Assembly (NCBI GenBank): GCA_963514095.1
Contig: OY741277.1
Location: 9,958,137 to 10,022,136 of the forward strand
Direction: 5' to 3'
Length of the DNA: 64,000 nt
From: Eutrigla gurnardus
Lineage: Eukaryota > Chordata > Actinopteri > Perciformes > Triglidae
Below are positions 1 to 9,100 of the stretch, piece after piece. The notes beneath the pieces were generated by a model, which was given only the letters and a program-made list of their open reading frames with translations, was not told the origin of the DNA and did not search any database. How positions within the stretch are numbered: position 1 is the first letter of the stretch; each line of letters starts with the position of its first letter. A program made the position numbers and the translations under genes.

Positions 1-432
1 AACACGTTTGTTTCCCAAAGTCCAGTTTGCTTGACGTGAGTGCTCCGTACCTACGTGTGTCTACAAACCAAAGCTGACAAACTTGAGTGATGTCCTCATA
101 ATGGACACAGAAGACATTATATGACTGTTTTTGTGGCCCGAGCATCACTACTTCCTGTTTTGGAACTATATGTTGCCTGCGAATATAAAATGTAAAAGAC
201 AAAGTTGGTGGTTGAGTATGGTAAGTGATGAATGGCTGGGTGACTGTCACAATGTATTCATCAATTAAAAAACAAATGACTGAATGAATGGTGTTTTGGC
301 GTGGAATTGGATTGCTTAGCTATGCTGTCTGAACTGGTTATAGTTGCATTGGCCATTGATCTGGACTTTGAACGCTGATGCATTCTGATGACTCCACTAA
401 TGTGATATTGGACTGACAGACACTGTTGTGAA
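1..432. other. Intergenic, no feature recognised
   Basis: No convincing exon, repeat or RNA gene was seen. The sequence is AT-rich and has no long open frame. Confidence 0.5.
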
Positions 433-1466
433 CTTACAGTTTTTCTCAGTCGCTTTGGTGCTTTTCTCAGATCAGAATGAAAATTCTCATTACTATTAGT
501 TCAACCTCCACAACATTAAGTAATTTGTGGACATCATAGTAGCAATGTCTCCCTCCTCTGAACAAATTGCAAATGCTTTTGGACATGTATCAGTTGCTTT
601 CATACAATTCTCTGCTGTTTTATAACATTATCATTTGCTTATGTCATGTCAGTCAAAATGAACTATACTTATGGATGCTGAAGAGTCGTTCCCAATAAAA
701 CTAATAGTCTTCATTTCATTGCTTGAGTCATTACATACAAAATTGTTGAACTAGTTATCACATTCTGTCAAGCACAATTTATACCGTTAATTATTATTTT
801 TTTCCTGGAAATGTCTCCTAAATTGAACAATTGCTGTCAGGTGAACTTCAGCTTTCACTCACGAGGAAGTGTGAGGAGTATTAGTTGTAACCAATGACAA
901 GCCACTTGTTCACAGTCACTCAGGGATGAATCCCATGAACCCTCACTTGGCAAGCATATATGAACCGAGCAGGACATAGTGTGTACCATTTCTACAAAAC
1001 AGGGGAAGAGGGAGAAGAAGCCAAATACATGAAATTAGGGCTACAGTTGTGGACTATCAAATTTACTGTAGTTTTCAAATGGCTGTACAAGTAGTGTATA
1101 GTGCTGTCTTGAGCATTTTAAGGTCGTGTCACCGAGTTCTGACCTTTTTTTTTGTTGCCTTTTTTGCATTGGAAAACACTGAGAGAATAAACTGTCATAA
1201 TGAAAACATGACAAAGCCATTTGAAAATCTTGTTCATAAACGATGGTGTCAAGACGTCTCATTTTGATGACACTGGCAGTTTCATTGACATGAATACTTG
1301 CTTTTGAGGAATGGACTAACCATTTTGAGCAAGTGATGTGCTTTTGCATTTTATCCACTAGGTTTTGCAGTTTGCACTAATTGTCGTGAGAAATGCACTT
1401 ACTGCTGTGCAAATGTTAATAGTGATGTGAGAAAAGCACCAAAGCTATACTGAGAAAAACTGTAAG
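433..1466. mobile_element. Non-autonomous DNA transposon with terminal inverted repeats, TA target site
   Basis: The left end (437-469) starts CAGTTTTTCTCAGT and continues through GCTTTGGTGCTTTTCTCA. The right end (about 1430-1462) is its inverted complement with a 2-base length difference. Both ends are flanked by TA (435-436 and 1463-1464), and the similarity extends to CTTA/TAAG. This is the arrangement expected of a Tc1/mariner-like or other TA-targeting element. The roughly 1 kb interior has only short open frames that I could not match to a transposase, so it is probably non-autonomous. The superfamily is inferred from the target site alone. Confidence 0.7.
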
Positions 1467-1607
1467 GGAATCCCAAATGCAGGACTCAGATTTCAGGTGA
1501 GGAATGAGAAAGCAAAGGTTTATTGTTAAAGTGCAGAGAATGAAGATGCATGTGGGGAGGGGAAATCCAATAGAGCAGCGGGTGAAGGAGCTGGAGATGG
1601 CCAGTTG

Positions 1608-1716
1608 TGATGAGATGAGATGAGATGAGATGAGATGAGATGAGATGAGATGAGATGAGATGAGATGAGATGAGATGAGATGAGATGAGATGAGATGAGA
1701 TGAGATGAGATGAGAT
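1608..1716. repeat. (TGAGA)n pentanucleotide microsatellite
   Basis: About 21 nearly perfect copies of TGAGA. The array passes directly into a GATA tetranucleotide array, making a compound repeat. Confidence 0.97.
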
Positions 1717-1717
1717 G

Positions 1718-1800
<83 letters not shown>
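1717..1800. repeat. (GATA)n tetranucleotide microsatellite
   Basis: About 21 uninterrupted GATA units directly follow the TGAGA array. The junction needs a single change of period (GAGAT to GATA), which suggests that one array seeded the other. Confidence 0.97.
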
Positions 1801-2683
1801 GAGATAAATGTAAATTTAAATGTGTACAGAGAAATCAAAGAAATGAAACGAAACATATGAAGCAAAATTAAACATTTGCAGATAAACAGCAGTATGGAGG
1901 CATTCTGGAAAACACAGAAACAGAATAGCAAGCAACATGGATTTGCACAAAAGAAAATAACTTAACATTTACCATTCAAGTGACCTAGGACTAAACAAGA
2001 CCAGTGCAGCTGAGTCAACAATCTGGGGATTAGTGAGCGAAGGGGAAGATAAAAGCATATTTATATGATAAGCAGAGAAGATGAGCTGACGAATGGCAGG
2101 TGTGTGAGCTGACGAGATCACGAGTGGATTGTAGGCAGGGTTGGTGGCTAGACAGGCTAACCCAAATAACAAATCAACACAAACTAAATACACAATTCTC
2201 CATTCAATATAAAGTGCTTTGTTAGTTGTATGACTCACAGTTTTCCCTGTGAGAACTGAAGCTTTCCATGGAAATGGGAGCTTGCAAGTACCAACACATC
2301 CTTGATTGTTGGTGCGGATCACGATCCTATGCTTTTCATCGCCCTTGGTTCTTTGAATTCAGCTCTATCCAATAAGAGCTGACTTTGTGATAACCAGGAT
2401 ACTCAGCCACAATGCACTTTATCTTTATTGATTACATCAATTTACGTTACCACCGCTCCCCCTCTCTTCTTCTATCTCGCACTTTCATGCATCCGCACAA
2501 AAACACACAGTAGTGAGCAAAGGGACAAGCCCTGCATCATCTACTGCCTATACTTGCAGGCTGGTTGCTCTGTTTAACCGGTGAGGTGGGAGTGGTGAAT
2601 ACTGGAGTTTGTATATTGCTCCTCCCATGTTCACTCTCTCACTCTCTTTTTTGTTGGGGTACAACAGATCCTGCTCCTGAGGG

Positions 2684-2728
2684 CCAATCACTATAAAGAT
2701 CTCTCCTACTCACAGCACACACCCCTGC
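2684..2728 (+). promoter_or_regulatory. entpd3: Candidate core promoter of the entpd3-like gene
   Basis: A TATAAAG box lies at 2692-2698, with a start site expected 25-30 bases downstream (about 2722-2728). A CCAAT motif at 2684-2688 is only 4 bases upstream of TATA, much closer than a typical CCAAT box, so it may be incidental. The assignment to entpd3 rests on the non-coding exon with a strong splice donor that follows. The start site itself is inferred. Confidence 0.5.
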
Positions 2729-2845
2729 TCTGTCTCTCTCTCCGTTCCTTTGCTGCTCCTCTGTTTCCGGGTGTGTTTTCTCGTCCCCTCTTCAGAGCCA
2801 TCTCACTCCCACTCCCAACTAAGATCTGCAAACCAGCTCTTCAAG
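2722..2845 (+). other. entpd3: entpd3 exon 1, 5' UTR (predicted)
   Basis: A pyrimidine-rich stretch without any ATG ends in a strong donor, CAAG|gtaag, at 2845/2846. The coding ATG sits just inside the next exon, after an acceptor at 6007, so a non-coding first exon is required upstream. This is the best placed candidate, below a TATA box. The 5' boundary is approximate. Confidence 0.55.
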
Positions 2846-3596
2846 GTAAGAAACAAACACACCTCTTCTCTCGTGTGCATGTGTATCTATTTACAGGGTA
2901 CAGGGTTTCATTAGTCAGTTGATTTACTGCGTTGTATGATATGGGTGTATGCATGTTTTAGTGTTTAACACCACTTCACTCATTTTCCTTTATGAGGGCC
3001 AGTCTCTACAAGCAAAGGAAACATATGCAAGTACTAATTATAGGGATAATGTGGCTGTTGTCAGTGTTGAATCTCGCAGTGTGAACGTGCAGCACAGACT
3101 TGCTGATTGTATATTGTGTTTACTTTGTGCACAAATGAAGATTAAGAAGGTTTTTCATTTTCTTGGATCACAGAGAGCATTTTGGTACATCTTTTTTTTG
3201 TGCATGGCTTTAGACAAGAAAGCCCTGCAGCAAGTGAATACACAACTGCTTGCAATATCATATAAAAGTAGAAATATTGTTGCTTTGCTTTTGTAGAGCC
3301 AAAACTATTCATAAAAAAGCAATTTAAGTAACAAAGTCATCCGCCTCTTCTAAGTTTACTTGCTTCTGGGGTGTGTCTTCACATTTCAACTTTGTGTAAT
3401 GGGATGTAAATTAGAGTTTAATCTGTACTGAGGTTTATGGTAGTAAAACAGCAATATTGTGTATATTGTATGTTGATTACACAATTAAAAATAAATGGCA
3501 AAATTAAAACTTCACACAAGAAGCCATTCGGTTTTCATATTTTCTATATTCTAAAGAAATCTGCTTAGCAGGGTCTCATCAAACACAAAAATGTCT

Positions 3597-3731
3597 GCCT
3601 AATACACATTTATCGTTTAGCTCCTTCTCCAGCTGGTTCAAATCTGCAAACAGAGCTACTCGAGGTGCAGCGAAGGGGGACTGCACAATCTCATTCATAA
3701 AAACTACATTCAGCCGGGCCCCCTTCTCCTT
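3597..3731 (-). pseudogene. Coding-like fragment of unknown origin
   Basis: The minus strand has an uninterrupted frame of about 45 codons with protein-like composition (for example AAPRVALFADLNQLEKEL). There is no methionine start or clean splice boundary, and upstream sequence falls out of frame. It could be a decayed transposon or retrogene piece. I do not recognise the family. Confidence 0.25.
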
Positions 3732-5091
3732 CAGAGCATCACGTCAGTGGAATATAGTACCACAATCAGTGAGAGAGCCCACATCCTTTTATTTTATTTT
3801 ATATGTAATGTAAACACATTACTTATTGAGATCCACCAATCTTAATGCTATTTTTATACATGCTGTTCTTATAATTTGATTTTGTCCTCTTGTGTTGTTT
3901 AACTGTATTGTATATGCTTTTTAAAACAATGTAGTATTTTCTAAACATTTGCCCTTTTAAATTAAAAAAAAATAATATAAGCTTGAACCATTATTATGGA
4001 TGAAAGTTACTGACATTCTTCAAGCAGGCTTAACCCAACCTGACGCTGGTGTTAAAGACGAAACTAACCACCAGCTGGCCAGTTAAAATCATAGATATTA
4101 ATTCTTTAAATATAGTATATTATATATATTATATGTTATATTGCTAGTTGGGTATTTGTTCTTAGACCCACAGCAACCATTAACGCATAGGCTCACTTTA
4201 CTGAGAGAATCATATATTTTCGTTTTCACATTACATTATTCTAACAAAAGTTACTGTTAAGAGTAAATGTAGAAAAATAGGCACTTATTTCTCATATTGC
4301 ATATGTTGCAGGTATTAACAAGAGAAATACCCCAAATGTAAAAACCTGTTATATTTAGCCTACTTTGTAGCAGCTGACAGTGAAGCGAGAAGCCGATTTA
4401 TGCTTGTTGACATGTCCTCGGGTGGTAACCACACCTCGTCTCGCAGCTTTACCTGCATGTTTTTACCTGAGGTTGCTGTGGTAACTCTTATTGCTGCGAC
4501 GTAAAACAATAACAAATATTGTCACTGCTGTGCCTTCCAGCCTGCTGATGACAAGGTAGTCAAATATTTATTTTGGGTTTATACGGCTTAAAAAGAAGCT
4601 TAAATGTCTGAGAAGAGGAGATGTAGAGAGGGAGATGGGAAACTGCAGCGCTGCTTGCTCTGCCATCAACTCCGACAGTCCGATAATAACATCTATGACT
4701 CGGCAGAGACAGCACTGTCTAATAGCTGTAGTCTGACAAGGTTGTAATTACTGTACTCCACTTATGACCTCCCATTGCAATAAGACAACAGGTTTAAGCA
4801 AAGGATGGTTGAGTACCCACTGCTGTGTCATCATTTCTTTTCATCGTGACTCCATAAAGAAACGTATGCTATTTTAAATGGGATATATATTTAGTTTGTT
4901 AACATGATATTGGGAGGCTTCGTTATGGCAGTAAATATAGATTATCTTCACATAGCGCACATACCAGCATACAGCTTAAGACCTACGGCATAAATAAAAT
5001 GCAAGGAAACTAAAGCAAATTAAATTTAATTACACTGAGTGAGTTCAAGGGAATGTGTGTGTGTTTAGGTACAAAGAGCTGAATTTGGTGT

Positions 5092-5094
<3 letters not shown>

Positions 5095-5150
<56 letters not shown>
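5095..5150. repeat. (TG)n microsatellite
   Basis: 28 uninterrupted TG units in entpd3 intron 1. Confidence 0.98.
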
Positions 5151-5152
<2 letters not shown>

Positions 5153-6010
5153 CGAGAGAGAGACCTATAATTGCAGCCATATTGCGCTTCTACATGACTG
5201 CATGAAAGATGCATGTATGACTCTGGTAGAAGGACATAACTTCATATTTTCTTTTGACCCCGTGTTATGGGCAGCGTTGTTCCATCAAAGCACACATGGT
5301 GGATCTGGCATGTAACAGCTTTCAGTCATTGAGCATACACTTGCAACTCGCAGGTGTCTCAACTCAATTCGCAGTTTCTGGCACGCCATGTTTATGATTA
5401 AGATCAACATTTGAGTAAAAATGTGATTCTCTGAGCAATCTTCCATTTCCTGAAGCCTGACATTGTGTGTGTGCTTTCTGTAAACATCAGTGTTTGTACA
5501 GACTGTCTGGCTGCTTCTACAAAGCAATTAGGACGAAACTAATGATCTTCAATGACAGGTTTCACTCTGCGTGCATTATTGAAACGTGGCAGAAATCTGT
5601 TGGATGTTTTACTTCAGCTACATAGAAGATTAATGAAATAAACAACAGGACCAAAATCTTGCAGATTTCAAGGTTACATAAGGCTTCCATGAGAAAGCAT
5701 GAGATCAGCTTGTTGGCTGTTGACTGCACTTTGCAGAGATAATCTTGTGGGACCAAGAAACCAACTATTCAGATCACTTCAATCATGATCCACATATTCG
5801 TTCCTCATTCAGTTTCCTTTTCCGCGTTTGTTAAACATGATATTGTTTAGATTAATACTATTCATTCTGCCTACTAGTGTTTTTTTAGCTTGAAGTAAAT
5901 AATGTGTACTATTATTGCTCATCATCATTTTCAAACCTCTCCATGTGTCATCACTTTGAGAGCTAAAATGCTCTTAGTGAAACCCTTTCTGTTTTTCCTG
6001 CCAACAGGAA

Positions 6011-6145
6011 ATGGCTTCCAAGCGGCAAATGGGCTGCAAGTGTCGTGTAGCAATAGTGCTGTTTCTCCTCTTGGCCAGTGTTGCTGCCCTTATTGCTGTT
6101 GCTGTCATCCAGGACACCTGGGGATCCGAGGAGTACGGCTTAGAG
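6011..6145 (+). CDS. entpd3: entpd3 coding exon 1 (exon starts 6008)
   Basis: Encodes residues 1-45: a short basic cytosolic N-terminus with a CKC motif (Cys9, Cys11), the signal-anchor helix and the start of the ectodomain. Acceptor cag ends at 6007, donor GAG|gtgaac at 6145/6146, phase 0. Confidence 0.9.
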
Positions 6146-9100
6146 GTGAACATGTACATGCACGCGTACAAATGAGTACATATGAAGGAGAGACAAAGAT
6201 AGGTGTACACACACACACACACACACACACGCACGCACGCACACACACCTAGTTGTGATTGAAGTGCCAGATGAGATCCAGATGTCAGGGTTGGGGTCAT
6301 GGAAAAAGTCAGCTTGCTGATGAATGGTGTCCTGATGGACCATGACTGTGTATTTGTTGCCGCAGCAGCCTCTTTGTAGTTTGATTCACTCTCTTTAGTC
6401 TCAGCTCTTTGCCATATTAACAGCAACATTAAGGCGTTTTAGATATTTTTCTCATCAAAAAGTGCAATCAGATAGATGAATTGAAATATGTGACCTTGTG
6501 ACTTTTTTTTTGCTTTTCTTCTCTCCCTCTCTTCAGTATGGCATAGTGATAGACTCGGGTTCATCTCGCTCCAATGTGTACCTGTATCAGTGGCCAGGGG
6601 AAAAGGAGAACGAAACAGGAATTGTGACTGAGATAATGAACTGTAGAGTTGCTGGTGAGTCATTGTCTCTACAACAATTGCAGCATTTGTATGTAACTTT
6701 ATAATATGTTCCTTGTGTGAGGCAGAGTGCCACTGAGCTCAAGCATTTCATTGTATGTTAAAGCTCTGGTCTACGATTTGAAAGATTTGTCAATTGAGCC
6801 AAAATTTTGCCAATAGAAGCCATGCGGTCCGCCCGCAAGCTCCCGAAAATCTTTTAAACTGACCGTTGTCGATCTAAAATAAAGACAGATTCAGCAACTG
6901 CATAGCTTATTTCTTGCATAAAATGTTTTCAGAAACACATTTCGGTGAACTATTTTCGTAAAATAAGAGGGAGGTGGGAGGCTGCGAGGGGGAAATGACA
7001 CACTATTTCAAAGCTTTCAAATCGTAGACCATAGCTTTAATACACATGACAATAAACTTTATAAATCATTTCTCCAAATTGAGTTGCAAAATATGCTTGA
7101 AAAGATTCCAAATTTTAACATTTAGGAATAGATTTAATTGAAGTACAGGTAACTCTACACTAACTCATTTCACTAGGCATTTCATTTGATCTTTTTAGTG
7201 CCTGTAATTAAGAATATGATTTTAGCTTGGCCTTGTCCCCACAGGTGTCCCCATTTCCGAGATGAAAGTTGACCCAGAGCAAGATGCCAAAGCGTGGAAG
7301 GGATTCAAAGAATGCATGGACAACGTTTCCGATGTCATTCCTGTTGGAAAACACAAAGCTACGCCTCTCTTTCTGGGAGCTACAGCCGGAATGAGACTGC
7401 TTCAGTAAGAAAGAAAATAGTCACATAGTCTACATACACTAGAGTAGTATCAATCTGATTATCGAAGTGGTGGCAAGAGAGAGAAAATATGAAACTATTC
7501 CTTCAATGACACTGAATCCATATTCCGCTGCTACTGACCGCTCCTGTCTGCAGTTAGATGTGTAATTCTCTTCCATTTTTCTGTCTCGCTATAAGTGAAA
7601 GGGATGCGCAGAAGTCCAATGAAGTCTTGGAAAGTATCAGAGAATACCTGCAGTCTTTCCCTTTCAACTTCCAAAATGCATCCATCATTAGTGGTCAAGA
7701 AGAAGGGCTGTATGGGTGGATCACGGTTAACTACCTCAATGGAAACTTCCTAGAGGTAAGATGCTGTCATCAATCTCAATCTCAGAGTGTCAAAGTGTAT
7801 TTATGCCTTGTGATTAGCATATTAATGGGAGGGAAATAGAAAATAATGCTGCTAAGCTAACAGCGACATCACATGGTTTACCCCATACTAACATTTCTTA
7901 TTGTATTTGCAGAAAAACCTTTGGAACACCTACATACACCCAGAGGGGGAAAAGACTGTAGGGTCCATGGACCTTGGCGGAGCATCGACACAGATCGCCT
8001 TTGCAGTCCAGGATGATCTCAGGGGGCTCGACTACTTGCAAGTCAAAATGTATGGTTACCCTTACAACGTCTACACACACAGTTTCCTCTGCTATGGCAA
8101 AAATGAGGCCGGGAAGAGGGTTCTGGACAAAGTGGTCAAGGTACGCAGCTTTTCTTTGCCTGTGTGTGTGTGGTCAGGATAAATGAAAGGTCAAATACTC
8201 TGGGTCCTAGGGGTGATGTTTCGTATTCCAAGTTCTCTCCCTTAATAGTTTTCTATGTTCGTGTTTTAGTGCTTGTGTGGTCTCTGCATGGCAGTGGAGA
8301 TCAATGGGTTTTAACATGCTTGTGCAGGACAAAATCCATTAATGCCCAGTAAAGAATTGATTGGTGTACACTGCCATCCCGGCTGTGTTAACAGACAGCA
8401 GGGAGGCAAGTCAAGAATACATTATGTCATTAAAAATATTGATCACTCCATTACTGTCGCCATGAAATGCAGTATTTCTGGCAGGTTAGACATAAAGCAA
8501 TTTCTTGAAAGTATCATATTTGTAGCTAGAGAAATATGCAACGCTGGGAGAATATGTTTACATGGGGATCTGTATGTGATAATGTGTAATCTGTAAATGC
8601 CCCCATGTCCCTTCCTGTCCCTCTTTTCACATAGTTTGATTTCCTCCTCATCCACCATTCCTTCTTTTGACATTGTGTTCCTCCTCTGTCCAGGATTCAT
8701 CTGACCCGACCTACATCCTGAACCCCTGCTACCCTGAAGGATACAACACCACCATGAATGCCTCGTACATTTACGACTCTGAGTGCACAAAGAAGCCAAA
8801 CGGCTACAACCCAGACCAAGAGCTCTTCTTGGTGGGAACGGCCGACTCGGACAAGTGCAACAGCATAGTGAAGTCGTTGTTCGATTTCAAGACGTGTTCT
8901 TCACCCCAGTGTTCCTTCAATGGGGTCGAGCAGCCGGCCGTCACTGGAGATTATATGGTAATGCACTGTGCAAATAGAAAGAAGACAGAACAAAAAAAAA
9001 GAGATAAAACAAACTTACGATGTCTCTACAGGGATATGCAGGCTTCTTCTACAGTGCTAGAGCATTCGGGATGGAGGGAACAACAGATTTGGACCAATTC

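Larger units (their letters stand above)
1467..2683. other. Intergenic, possible old dispersed repeat around a microsatellite
   Basis: No gene is supported. The stretch from about 1470 (a segment reading like 'cccaaatgcaggactcag', common at ends of fish repeats) to about 2325 may be an old dispersed element containing the microsatellite at 1608-1800. I could not define matching termini. A minus-strand open frame here is mostly translated microsatellite. Confidence 0.3.
2846..6007 (+). other. entpd3: entpd3 intron 1
   Basis: The intron is about 3.2 kb, from GT at 2846 to the polypyrimidine acceptor tttttcctgccaacag ending at 6007. It contains a coding-like fragment on the minus strand at 3597-3731 and a (TG)n tract at 5095-5150. 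No other gene is supported. Confidence 0.5.

Noticed and set aside
1416..1931. 171-codon minus-strand open frame with SHLIS and YLSI repeats
   Set aside because: It is a translation of the pentanucleotide and GATA microsatellites.
3640..3665. Similarity of 'aatctgcaaacagagctact' to the end of entpd3 exon 1
   Set aside because: Short, gapped, and lacking a GT donor in the right context (gaggtgcag is weak). It falls inside the minus-strand coding-like fragment, so it is probably chance.
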